This document shows positions 1 to 7,236 of a DNA stretch of 47,764 bases, in pieces. The notes beneath the pieces were generated by a model. The model worked only from the letters and a program-made list of their open reading frames with translations, had not been told where the DNA came from and searched no databases. The stretch is from Serratia ureilytica (GTDB lineage: Bacteria > Pseudomonadota > Gammaproteobacteria > Enterobacterales > Enterobacteriaceae): the NCBI RefSeq assembly GCF_013375155.1, contig NZ_JABXOF010000020.1, positions 1 through 47,764 of the forward strand, read 5' to 3'. A program made the translations under genes and the position numbers. Each line of letters starts with the position of its first letter. The first letter of the stretch is position 1.

Positions 1-31
1 AATTGTTTGTTTAGGGTGCCATCTAAGCTTC

Positions 32-206
32 AAAGGTGAACGCCTATGCCGTTAAAGGTGAACGCCTATGCCGTTAAAGGTGAACGCCTATGCCGTTAAA
101 GGTGAACGCCTATGCCGTTAAGGGTGAACGCCTATGCCGTTAAGGTGAACGCCTATGCCGTTAAAGGTGAACGCCTATGCCGCAAGAGGTGAACACCTAT
201 GCCGTT
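32..206 (+). repeat. Iteron array of the replication origin (8 copies)
   Basis: Eight head-to-tail copies of a 22-bp unit, AAAGGTGAACGCCTATGCCG followed by TT, run without gaps. They start at 32, 54, 76, 98, 120, 142, 163 and 185. Copy 6 lacks one A (21 bp), copy 7 ends in CA, and copy 8 has AGAGG and an A for G in its middle. Contiguous 22-bp repeats next to a Rep_3 initiator are the binding sites of pi-type proteins; R6K gamma has seven 22-bp iterons. The array should set copy number and incompatibility. Confidence 0.9.
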
Positions 207-392
207 TGAAATAGCGAGCGTATGAAATACCGGTTATAGCCAGTTTCCAGGCCGATTTTTGAACTGCATTGGTCGCATAATAATCTGATATATATATCAA
301 TCTAGCAGATCGGTTTGTGGGTTAGTTACCTGTAAGGGCGATAAGCTTGCTCATAATAGATGTATTGCTTTGTTTATAAAGTATTTTTATTG
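207..392. other. Intergenic part of the origin between iteron clusters
   Basis: No gene is supported in this 186-bp stretch between the main iteron array and the first isolated iteron. It contains an alternating TA run (GATATATATATC, near 290) resembling the dyads found elsewhere on the plasmid. Confidence 0.5.
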
Positions 393-458
393 AAAGGTGA
401 ACGTCTATGCCGTTTGTTCTGCTCAGGATCCAATGAAAAGGTGAACGCCTATGCCGTA
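393..458 (+). repeat. Two isolated iterons upstream of pir
   Basis: Two further copies of the iteron stand alone at 393-414 (one change, GTC for GCC) and 437-458 (ending TA), separated by 22 bases. They lie between the main array and a degenerate array and probably bind the initiator. Confidence 0.8.
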
Positions 459-472
459 GCAGGCGAAGCGTT

Positions 473-688
473 AAAGGTGAGGAGCCATGCCGTTCCAGGT
501 GAAGTGTTAAAGGTGAGGAGCCATGCCGTTCCAGGTGAAGTGTTAAAGGTGAGGAGCCATGCCGTTCCAGGTGAAGTGTTAAAGGTGAGGAGCCATGCCG
601 TTCCAGGTGAAGTGTTAAAGGTGAGGAGCCGTGCCGTTCCAGGTGAAGTGTTAAAGGTGGGGAACTGTGCCGTAATAGGTGAAATGCT
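473..688 (+). repeat. 36-bp degenerate iteron array (6 units)
   Basis: Six 36-bp units start at 473, 509, 545, 581, 617 and 653. Each holds an iteron-like block (AAAGGTGAGGAGCCATGCCG) plus a 14-base partial block (CCAGGTGAAGTGTT). The first four are almost identical and the last two drift. Because 36 is divisible by three the array gives long open frames on both strands with a 12-residue period, which I regard as accidental. Their conserved AAAGGTGA and ATGCCG ends suggest low-affinity initiator sites. Confidence 0.8.
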
Positions 689-711
689 AAAGGTGGGAAG
701 CCCACCTTTAG
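687..711. promoter_or_regulatory. Perfect inverted repeat of the iteron core
   Basis: CTAAAGGTGGG and CCCACCTTTAG form an 11-bp perfect dyad around AAG. It joins two iteron ends head to head, the arrangement that pi-type initiators bind as dimers. It sits about 95 bp before pir. Confidence 0.7.
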
Positions 712-719
712 CCACCCAC

Positions 720-759
720 CTAAAGGTGAACTTGTTTTTCTTGCAAAGTTCACCTTTAG
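720..759. promoter_or_regulatory. Inverted-repeat operator in front of pir
   Basis: CTAAAGGTGAACTT (720-733) and AAGTTCACCTTTAG (746-759) are perfect 14-bp inverted copies of the iteron core, 12 bases apart. A plausible -35 (TTGCAA, 741-746) lies inside it, with a weak -10 near 763-769. In R6K the initiator represses its own gene through such a repeat, so I infer autoregulation. Confidence 0.7.
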
Positions 760-803
760 TGTTATTGTAGTTTTATCGAATAGAACAAAACAGGTTTGTA
801 CGG

Positions 804-1742
804 ATGAAACTTCAAAATGTGACGCCAAAAACAAAGATCAGACATCGGAATGAAATCAACTCAACGTTCTCTATGCTTCCCTTATCAGCCCGTAGAATCT
901 TGTTTATGGCTATTGCGCAACTAGATTCAAAAAAGATGCTTGAACAAGGACAAACGTTTAAAATTACTGCAAAAGAGTATTCAGTGATAGCTGACGTGGA
1001 CATATCTGTTGCATATAAACAGCTTAAAGAAGGTGCTAGTGAATTGCAGACCAGTATCATTAGCATTCCAAAGAGTCAGCTTTTAGAGCCATTCGCGAGA
1101 GCTGGGGAACCTTTGTTACCAAAAAAAGGCAAAAAGTCACCAGCTGATACTATACGATCCTTAAATTTGACTGAATATTGTGACTACGCAGAAAGTGAAT
1201 CATCTATTGAACTTAGTTTTACTCGGTTCATTGAACCTTACATTTGCCGTCTGAAAGATAATTATACAACCCAAGTGCTTCTATCAACAGTTAGGCTTTC
1301 AGAGACGAATGCTAGTTCGCTCTACCAGCTTATTAGAAAGAATATTAGCATTGGTAAGAGAAGCTATTTTGATATAGAGGTTGATGAGTTGAAGGATGAG
1401 TTGAATCTTTTTAAGATTGAGGATGATGAAAAATCATACTTCTATCCAGACTTCAAAATTTTCAATCGAGCTTTTTTGAAAAAGAATGTAGCTTTGATTA
1501 ATGAAGTGACTGAGATAAAAGACCTTGATTTTTCAATTATAGAAAAGGTTGCGCGTAAGGCATCAAAGCTTCGTTTTACTTACTCAGTAAGCAAAGAAAG
1601 TGAATCGGATGATGATTTTTCTGACGAAGTGCAGGACACCGTTGCAAAAGAAGAATTAAAATCTAATCGCCCGCATTCAAAACGTGATATCAATGAGATT
1701 TCCGAACCGGATACTCAGATCCCGCCGGGGTTTAGAGGTTAA
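804..1742 (+). CDS. pir: Replication initiator, pi/Pir type (Rep_3 family)
   Basis: This 312-residue protein should bind the iterons, open the origin and repress its own promoter. Its N-terminus (KTKIRHRNEIN, then LPLSARRILFMAIAQLDSK, SVAYKQLKEG) closely follows R6K Pi as I remember it (KTKIRHRNELN, LPLPAKRVMYMALAPIDSK, LAYRQLKEG). Further shared blocks are FTRFIEPYI, SSLYQLIRK and VDELK, and YPDFKIFNRAFL resembles the Pi C-terminal winged-helix start. Length fits the family (R6K Pi is about 305). The tail after residue 265 is acidic and low in complexity. It starts at an ATG just downstream of the inverted-repeat operator and is followed nine bases later by the bis-like gene. This is the main reason for assigning the plasmid to the IncX group; the subgroup cannot be told from memory. 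Confidence 0.92.
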   Translation: MKLQNVTPKTKIRHRNEINSTFSMLPLSARRILFMAIAQLDSKKMLEQGQTFKITAKEYSVIADVDISVAYKQLKEGASELQTSIISIPKSQLLEPFARAGEPLLPKKGKKSPADTIRSLNLTEYCDYAESESSIELSFTRFIEPYICRLKDNYTTQVLLSTVRLSETNASSLYQLIRKNISIGKRSYFDIEVDELKDELNLFKIEDDEKSYFYPDFKIFNRAFLKKNVALINEVTEIKDLDFSIIEKVARKASKLRFTYSVSKESESDDDFSDEVQDTVAKEELKSNRPHSKRDINEISEPDTQIPPGFRG

Positions 1743-1751
1743 GGAGAATGT

Positions 1752-2204
1752 ATGTCTAATATCTATCAGTTCCCGCAAGGCAAAGACCGACAGCGGTTTA
1801 AATCGGCTGTTAAACATGCCAGGAACGAACGAAAACGATCGGAAGCAAAAAATACGCTCTTTTCCTGGGTAGCGGCTGCGTGGTTCTACTCTCGGCTTTG
1901 TGTCGCTTTTGCAATGACAACCGCCGTTCTCTTCGTGATAAACCTCCTGTATTCTTTTAGAAAGGTTCTCACGTTTCTGACGGTAGTTCTTGGGCTGATC
2001 CTCTACTACACAACTTACGAGCATCATTTTTATAAAGGGAATGATTTTACCCTGCTCTTTTGCATCGGGCTTGTTATCATCGCGCAATCGGGTTTGGGGC
2101 TCAATTTTTTGATGATTCGATACCAACCCTTTTTACGGCTGTTTCGAGTTAACGATACGAAAGGAACCAGCGATCACAAACGTGTGAGTAGTGAGGAACT
2201 ATGA
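1752..2204 (+). CDS. bis: Bis-like membrane protein next to pir
   Basis: A 150-residue protein with a basic N-terminus (about 35 residues, KDRQRFK, RNERKRSE) and three or so hydrophobic segments at roughly residues 38-66, 70-88 and 98-118. In R6K, pir is followed by bis, a protein of about 150 residues needed for replication from origin beta; the position and length agree, and that is the main basis of the name. AAGGAG stands before the ATG. The gene follows pir by nine bases and overlaps the next frame by ATGA, so the set is probably one transcript. Without a search it could equally be another small inner-membrane protein. Confidence 0.6.
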   Translation: MSNIYQFPQGKDRQRFKSAVKHARNERKRSEAKNTLFSWVAAAWFYSRLCVAFAMTTAVLFVINLLYSFRKVLTFLTVVLGLILYYTTYEHHFYKGNDFTLLFCIGLVIIAQSGLGLNFLMIRYQPFLRLFRVNDTKGTSDHKRVSSEEL

Positions 2205-2467
2205 GCGTATCTCTCAGTTTTTATGTAGCTGATTTAGCTCAAAGCCGTTGCCTATTCGTGGCCTCTATCCCTGGAAGAATGGGGTTTGATGACAGCTCTG
2301 TACGTGCATGTTTAAAGAACGATGCAAGATTGGCAAAGTGTTCCCGTTTGACGTCATTTCATTCCGTCAACCGTTTCCACTTTGCCAACCCTGCCGGTGG
2401 CTCTCGGAGTTGCTACGCAACAAAAGGATATGAAGATGGATTACCAACAGCGCAACCTACTAACTGA
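2201..2467 (+). CDS. Small hypothetical protein overlapping the bis-like gene
   Basis: An 88-residue frame starts at an ATG that overlaps the bis-like stop codon (ATGA) and has GAGGA before it, which favours translation by coupling. The product is rich in Ser, Arg and Cys and shows no domain I know. Its last 30 bases overlap the start of the next gene in another frame. It may be only a leader region, since its 3' half (PAGGSRSCYA) resembles short leader-like frames seen in enteric mobile DNA. Confidence 0.35.
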   Translation: MSVSLSFYVADLAQSRCLFVASIPGRMGFDDSSVRACLKNDARLAKCSRLTSFHSVNRFHFANPAGGSRSCYATKGYEDGLPTAQPTN

Positions 2468-2801
2468 TGCAGAGAAAGAATTCTATGTTAACCTGGTGCA
2501 GCTTTGCCCCCCAGGAACGGTAATTTTCAGCAAGATTAAGCTCGCTGAAGTTGTAAAGCCAACGGCTGAATCTGGAACTGATAAGTTTTACGATGATGTA
2601 AAGAAAATCCTGAGTCATACTCTGGATTTTGCTGTTTATGATTTGAATAGAAATTATACCGTTGCAGTTATTGATTTTCAAGGTAATAGAGCTGCAAATG
2701 AAGAACGGAAAACATTCCTTACTTCTGTTTTTGACCAGTTATCAGTAAAATATATTTGTGTAGAGAGTGTTGCGGAAGCCTATTTAATCGATATTTTTTA
2801 A
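2436..2801 (+). CDS. DUF2726-like protein
   Basis: The 121-residue product shows the layout of DUF2726: an N-terminal block with VIFSKIKLAEVV, then a core LDFAVYDLNRNYTVAVIDFQG and a final strand VKYICVESVAEAYLIDIF. This domain is thought to have a restriction-endonuclease-like fold, but the charged residues of an active site are not obvious here, so activity is uncertain. I chose the second of two close ATGs because AAAGGA lies seven bases before it; the first (2430) is too close. A HEPN-like gene follows after 10 bases, so the two are likely cotranscribed and may work as a pair. Confidence 0.6.
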   Translation: MDYQQRNLLTDAEKEFYVNLVQLCPPGTVIFSKIKLAEVVKPTAESGTDKFYDDVKKILSHTLDFAVYDLNRNYTVAVIDFQGNRAANEERKTFLTSVFDQLSVKYICVESVAEAYLIDIF

Positions 2802-2811
2802 TGAGGGTGCT

Positions 2812-3633
2812 ATGGGTTTAGTTAAGAGTCAATTAGACGACATGCAGGAAGAAAGGAAAGATGATTGGATACGTGATTACATGGGGCTTGATGAAGACGA
2901 TGAGCTCGATGAGTTATCCACCGATTATCTTGAGGCTGAGTATCAGTATCAAGAGCTTCAAGATCATCTAGCTGATGAAGCTTGGTATCAATTTGAACTG
3001 GAGCAAGAGCAAGAACGAGAAATCGCATGGTTGAAGCGTAATCCACATCTAACCATTTACAATCAATATTTACGCTCCTTGAATTCCGTTCTCTCTTTAA
3101 ACTCCATCCAGGGGAATGAAGCGCTTTTGAAAATGCAAGTGGCCTACTGCGTCACTATTTTAGAATCTTGCCTCAGTGAGATGCTTAAGTCCGTTGTTTT
3201 GTCATCCAGGGAATTTTTAGAAAATGCCGTTACCAACGTAAAGGATTTACAGAACTCTACTGTTTCTTTGAAAGAGGTACTTAAAGAAAGTAATATCATC
3301 GAAAAGCGGGTAATGAACCATCTATCTGAGTTGCTTTATCACAACATTCCAAAAGTGTTAAATACTTACCAGGCAGTTTTAAACGCTCCTAAACCCAAAG
3401 GGCTCCAACTTAGTGAAGTGATAAAACTTACATCACTTCGTCATGACATAGTTCATCGTGATGGAAAATCTGTAGATGGAGTTAAAATGTCTCTATCAGA
3501 AACAGATGTAAATGCCTCAGTGAAACTAGTTAGTGAATTTTTGACTGGTGTCAGTCAATACATTACATCAGCTGTTGATGAACGGCATCAGAAAATAGAA
3601 CAGCAACGTTTAAAAGAAATTCCGCCATTTTGA
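2812..3633 (+). CDS. HEPN-domain-like protein
   Basis: A 273-residue soluble protein. Residues 1-75 are very acidic and probably coiled or helical; the rest is helical. Near residue 212 it has RHDIVH, which fits the R-x4-6-H signature of HEPN ribonucleases (MAE_28990 / RiboL-PSP type), in the setting LTSLRHDIVHRDGKS followed by a C-terminal helix. Catalytic HEPN proteins cleave RNA and act in toxin-antitoxin or anti-phage systems; others only bind. It has GAGGG before the ATG and follows the DUF2726-like gene closely. A terminator follows the stop. No antitoxin such as MNT is present beside it. Confidence 0.6.
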   Translation: MGLVKSQLDDMQEERKDDWIRDYMGLDEDDELDELSTDYLEAEYQYQELQDHLADEAWYQFELEQEQEREIAWLKRNPHLTIYNQYLRSLNSVLSLNSIQGNEALLKMQVAYCVTILESCLSEMLKSVVLSSREFLENAVTNVKDLQNSTVSLKEVLKESNIIEKRVMNHLSELLYHNIPKVLNTYQAVLNAPKPKGLQLSEVIKLTSLRHDIVHRDGKSVDGVKMSLSETDVNASVKLVSEFLTGVSQYITSAVDERHQKIEQQRLKEIPPF

Positions 3634-3638
3634 GTAAT

Positions 3639-3659
3639 GCCCCTTTCGGGGCTTTACTT
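3639..3659 (+). terminator. Intrinsic terminator after the HEPN-like gene
   Basis: GCCCC-TTTC-GGGGC hairpin (3639-3652) followed by TTTACTT, six bases after the HEPN-like stop. It also overlaps the end of the convergent small gene. Confidence 0.75.
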
Positions 3660-3809
3660 ACCAAGCATCCATTTACAAATCGCTGGTATTCCTTTCCCAA
3701 TGATTACGATAGCAAAGACAAGATACAAAGTGATGTATGCTGCATAAAACAGCATTTCAGACCATGATGTTTTTTGAAGAATTTCGATTATGTGGTTTAC
3801 TAAGTCCAT
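3654..3809 (-). CDS. Small single-span membrane protein
   Basis: A 51-residue protein with one strong hydrophobic segment (about residues 18-42) and a basic C-terminus (CKWMLGK). The start chosen has a GGGGGG run just before ATG; an upstream in-frame ATG would add ten residues without a better ribosome site. It ends the leftward par operon (parA, 47-residue membrane protein, RHH-like protein, this gene). Function unknown. Confidence 0.6.
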   Translation of the reverse strand: MDLVNHIIEILQKTSWSEMLFYAAYITLYLVFAIVIIGKGIPAICKWMLGK

Positions 3810-3829
3810 GTAACCCCCCCTTTTCTCTG

Positions 3830-4147
3830 TCAGTTCCAACGCCCTGGGCTTCGCAAACTAATTTCGCCTAGCAGCATTAGTAGGTCGTTATCATCTAATT
3901 TAGCCAGGGTTTTTAACGCAGCACGAATAACGTTGGTTTTTGTCGCACCGGTTCTCTTGGCGGTGTTTTCTACGAAATCCTTTTCTCCTTCGGTCAAAGT
4001 AAACAGCGTAGGTTTAACTTTCTTACGCGTCTCAGGGCGCTTATCCCCTTCTCTGATAAACGATGTTACCTGCTCATTCTTATCTACTGCCTCGGATTCT
4101 GAGGCAGGCTTACGCATTGGTAATTGTACTTTTGGTTTTGTTGACAT
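3830..4147 (-). CDS. Probable partition partner, ribbon-helix-helix type
   Basis: A 105-residue basic protein. The N-terminal 45 residues are charged and likely disordered; residues 48-100 (KPTLFTLTEGEKDFVENTAK then TGATKTNVIRAALKTLAKLD) look like a ribbon-helix-helix DNA-binding domain. Small RHH proteins downstream of a ParA of this type commonly act as centromere-binding ParB substitutes and as repressors. AGGTG stands six bases before the chosen ATG; the frame is open from a GTG nine bases upstream. One small membrane-protein gene separates it from parA. Confidence 0.6.
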   Translation of the reverse strand: MSTKPKVQLPMRKPASESEAVDKNEQVTSFIREGDKRPETRKKVKPTLFTLTEGEKDFVENTAKRTGATKTNVIRAALKTLAKLDDNDLLMLLGEISLRSPGRWN

Positions 4148-4156
4148 AATTATCAC

Positions 4157-4300
4157 CTATTTACTTTTGACAAATAAACATAAAAAAATAAGACTTATGA
4201 GAGTGTACATGTAACCGGTAAGCATCACTCCATCACTGAATTTCAGTAACGCGAGTACCGCGTATGCAACTGCTGTGATCACCGATATGATAGCGAGCAT
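4157..4300 (-). CDS. 47-residue membrane protein between parA and its partner
   Basis: An intact 47-codon frame, beginning MLAIISVITAV and ending CLFVKSK, with two hydrophobic segments (residues 3-19 and 28-44). AAAGGA lies six bases before the ATG. It fits exactly between parA and the RHH-like gene on the same strand, so it is likely translated from the par transcript. Function unknown. Confidence 0.55.
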   Translation of the reverse strand: MLAIISVITAVAYAVLALLKFSDGVMLTGYMYTLISLIFLCLFVKSK

Positions 4301-4319
4301 TTATCATCCTTTCTCAATA

Positions 4320-4964
4320 TCAAAATATCCCGACTTCATGGCACAGTAATTCAATCTCACCCTTAGCTTGGCCGTCTTTTGCTTCATGCACGCCCTGCCC
4401 TGCGTTAAAGGTTTTGACGTACACGGTACGCTCGCCGATGCGCTGTTTTGTCGGCTGTAACCAATACTCATCGCTCTTAAGCATATTAGCTAAATCGGTG
4501 GCGTCAGTATTCCCGCTGCGCGTTGAACAACGGTTAAAGACCAGGTGCGCTTTCAACGAAGGGTTGTGCTTTTCCTGCGCCGTTCTGACGGTTTCCGTGA
4601 GGGCTGCGATGGAGTCGATCTCCGATTGCGAGGACGGCTTTACCGGCGAGAGTAAAATATCGCTCACTGTTAGCGCTGAGCGGAATTCCTGGCTATCGTG
4701 ACCGGCAGTATCAACCAGGACGATATCGTAGCGCTTGTTCAGCTCTGTGAGCTCTTTACGCAGATCGCCGTAGGCTTCTACGAACGTGAAGGATGGCAAA
4801 CCGGCATCCTGGCGACGTGCATACCAGCTTTTCAGGCATCCCAGCTTATCGGAGCCCACCATAGCGATGGTTTTCTTCGTCATGTGACGAACCGCTACGG
4901 CAATATTGGCCGCTTTTGTTGATTTCCCTACGCCGCCTTTGTGACTACCAATCAGAACAATCAT
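4320..4964 (-). CDS. parA: ParA-family partition ATPase
   Basis: A 214-residue Walker-type ATPase. The deviant Walker A motif is HKGGVGKST near the N-terminus, the A' and B regions are YDIVLVDTAGHDSQEF, and the LVFNRCST block near residue 150 is typical. Its small size without an N-terminal HTH is type Ib ParA, which does not repress by itself. Two adjacent ATGs (4967, 4964) follow GAGG; the second is better spaced. Upstream lie repeated TATATC/GATATA dyads that may be the centromere or operator. It should move plasmid copies over the nucleoid with the RHH-like partner. Confidence 0.85.
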   Translation of the reverse strand: MIVLIGSHKGGVGKSTKAANIAVAVRHMTKKTIAMVGSDKLGCLKSWYARRQDAGLPSFTFVEAYGDLRKELTELNKRYDIVLVDTAGHDSQEFRSALTVSDILLSPVKPSSQSEIDSIAALTETVRTAQEKHNPSLKAHLVFNRCSTRSGNTDATDLANMLKSDEYWLQPTKQRIGERTVYVKTFNAGQGVHEAKDGQAKGEIELLCHEVGIF

Positions 4965-4984
4965 CATGACCTCACTCGTTAGTA

Positions 4985-5075
4985 ATATATTCGACATATG
5001 CAGATTAGCATTTATCAGATATATGTCAACACCAATATGTCAGATATATTATCAACAATATATCTTCAATATATT
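4985..5075. promoter_or_regulatory. par control region with TATATC/GATATA repeats
   Basis: Upstream of parA there are repeated variants of ATCAGATATATG, GTCAGATATATT and AATATATCTTCAATATATT at short intervals. The arrangement fits a partition centromere and operator. Related dyads occur near 15710, 16120, 16430, 17400, 20550 and 39970. Confidence 0.5.
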
Positions 5076-5262
5076 CACTACGGGGTTAGCTTGTGCTTCA
5101 CTTACGGTGCGAAGAAATCTGTTTCAGGTCAGGTGTTACCAGCAGGCTCTGAGGTTGAGCCCCTTGTCACTGATAAGCTGGCGTAAGTGATGGCATTAGA
5201 GGGGGTTAGGTGATGATGGTAAAATAGCTATGAATGATGTAACTAAAATAGATTGCAGATAA

Positions 5263-5277
5263 GGGGGCGTTGCCCCC
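5263..5277. terminator. Hairpin between the par region and the 80-residue gene
   Basis: GGGGGC-GTT-GCCCCC is a perfect stem just after the stop of the leftward 80-residue gene. The following T tract is poor, so termination is only probable. Confidence 0.5.
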
Positions 5278-5286
5278 TACTATCTT

Positions 5287-5529
5287 TTATAGATCCATCA
5301 GGCTGCTATGGGCTCGTTTGTAGTCATCTATCTTTCGGCGTAACTCGTCGCGCTCCCAAGTCATTGCGCTTAGCTCTCGTCTGAGTCGTTCTATCTCGTC
5401 ACTGTGGCGCTCATACGTCATCAATGACTTGAGCAGTGTCTGTGAAGCGGTTTTCTCCCCTAGCCGCTTCCCAACTGCCTCTAGGGCTGTATCATGCTCT
5501 GGCTGTGTCCTGATCGTTAATGTCCCCAT
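5287..5529 (-). CDS. Small coiled-coil protein cut off from its ribosome site by a transposon
   Basis: An 80-residue protein with an RHH-like N-terminus (GTLTIRTQPEHDTALEAVGK) and a coiled coil over residues 43-73 (IERLRRELSAM, ERDELRRKIDD). Function unknown; it may bind DNA. Its ATG lies next to the left end of the Tn3-family element: the 5-bp target copy ATCTT includes the AT of the start codon. The matching Shine-Dalgarno (AAAGGAGA on this strand) is now at 14370-14377, on the far side of the transposon. The codons are intact but the native promoter and ribosome site are lost, so it is likely silent unless read from inside the transposon. Confidence 0.6.
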   Translation of the reverse strand: MGTLTIRTQPEHDTALEAVGKRLGEKTASQTLLKSLMTYERHSDEIERLRRELSAMTWERDELRRKIDDYKRAHSSLMDL

Positions 5530-5532
5530 CTT

Positions 5533-5576
5533 GGGGTTCTACGCCGGAACCGCCGAAATTTCCGTTACCCCAGTTT
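5533..5576 (+). repeat. Left terminal inverted repeat of the transposon
   Basis: The first 44 bases of the element are exactly repeated, inverted, at 14319-14362. The tnpA stop codon (5565-5567) lies inside the repeat, a common Tn3 arrangement. Confidence 0.92.
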
Positions 5577-7236
5577 CAGCCCGGCAACCAGCGCATCCAG
5601 GTCAATAATTCCATCGCTGCTCTGGAAGGTATAATGCCCGTTCAGCAAAATGTGTTGCCAGGCCACCGGTGATATCCGCGCCAAAGCCTCAATGCCTTTG
5701 GCATTGCCTTCCGCTTCCAGTCGTTCCAGCAATCGCGACAGGATCGCCGAGTTGTAATACACGATCGCGTTGGAAATCAGCCGCCCGCACTGGTTACTGA
5801 TGTCTGTTTCAATGTCATTTTTCCCGGTTAACTCCTTCTTTCCGCCGACTTTGGCCACGGCGGCACGCAGCTGGTGATAAGATTCAATCCGATTCTGGGA
5901 ACGCCGGATGTTGCGTTCCAACTGCGGATCGCGCAGATACTTCAGCGTGTAGATACTGCGGACCAGCCGGTCATATTCAAATAGTGCCTGCCGGGTCGGA
6001 TTGGTTGTGGTGTACGTACACAGTTTGCGGACCAGCGTCCCCTGCGTCATTTCTTTCAGCCCCAGCGTGGCGACGATGCGATCGAGATTGCTTTTCTCGC
6101 GGATAATAAGGTCCCGGTCAATCTGGCCGGCGGGCTGGATCAGGCATTTTTTATAGGCCGCCGGGTCTCGGATGCTGTACAGCTCCTGCAACTGCCTGTT
6201 CAGGTCCGTAAAATGGGGTTCAAAGCGCAGGCCAAACCAGTGCAGGATTGCAAAGTTGGCCTTGTTGATGCTGTGCATGTCGCCGGTGATGGCCGTGGGT
6301 TTCACCTCTGAGGTATTGCGGTACCAGATATCAAAGACATGGTGAGCTTCATAGTCGTTTGTGCCAATCAGGTAACCGTTGATCGGGATGTGGTTACACA
6401 GCAGCGTGTAGGCCACCATGCCTTTACCACGGCCGAAGTATTTACGCGAATGCCGGGCCTTTACCGTCGGTCGCTCAACGCCAAACTTCTGCCCGTCAAC
6501 GGCACCATAAAGCGTTTCCGGATCAAACGAATAGTACGGGAAAATCGGCAGTGCCTCTATGGCATCGGTGATGCAGTCATTGGCCGTTACCAGTGACGCC
6601 AGACGGAGGTACTGTTCGTACGTGGTTTCCAGCACATGGAACGGTATATCGCTGGTTCGTGCCATCACAGGATTACCGTGATTCATTGCCTGGGCAACGA
6701 TGACTGCCATCAGGCTGTCTGCATCGGCATTCTTTTTGGCATAGCGGGGCTGCAGTGGCTTCATGGCATGAAGAAACCGGCACTGGCTGTTAACAAACCG
6801 GAAGACGTCGGTCACATCGCAGAATGGCAACTGCTCATAAAATCGCTTCTCCTGCGTCTTATGACGGCTGACCACGGACTTATGCCAGGTCAGTTTCTGC
6901 GTTTCTTTATCGTATTCCAGATGTTTCCGCTTCCCCTGCTTCAGCTCGCGGTTGAAGGCTTTCCACTGCCGATGCAGTTCGGACTCCAGCGCCCTGAGCT
7001 GCGATTTAACCGGCTTTTGCAAAAACGGGATATTCATTTCAGCCAGTACAGCGGCCTGTTCCCCTTCCGGTACCAGTTCATCAGAAAGATGCCGGTGGCG
7101 TAGACTGTCATTGAGGTGGAATTCCCCCGCCTGAAAACGCTTTCTTATCTGGCGGTAGAGCCAGAACTCATAGCGCCCGGCGTTCAGGCCTGTGGGCTCG
7201 CCATCCTCGCCGAACTCCAGCAGATATGGGCGCAGC
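5565..7236 (-). pseudogene. tnpA: Tn3-family transposase, 5' half missing
   Basis: The frame is open without interruption from the IS26-like element (7236) to the stop at 5565, about 557 codons of the usual 1,000 or so. The retained part holds the catalytic domain: first Asp in GAVDGQKFGVERPTVKARHS, second Asp in AITGDMHSINKANF, Glu in RRSQNRIESYHQLRAAV. The N-terminal DNA-binding part is gone, so the protein cannot recognise its ends even if translated from an internal ATG (7037). The inverted repeats are intact, so the element could still move if a related transposase acts in trans. No part of the missing half is visible beyond the insertion sequence. Confidence 0.88.

Noticed and set aside
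32..688. Possible CRISPR array
   Set aside because: The repeats are contiguous or separated by constant sequence, with no unique spacers and no cas genes; they are iterons.
322..834. Long overlapping open frames on both strands with a 12-residue period
   Set aside because: They are produced by the 36-bp origin repeats, whose length is a multiple of three; no ribosome sites or family resemblance.
1677..2126. Leftward 149-codon frame over the bis-like gene
   Set aside because: It overlaps the better supported rightward gene, which has a ribosome site and operon position.
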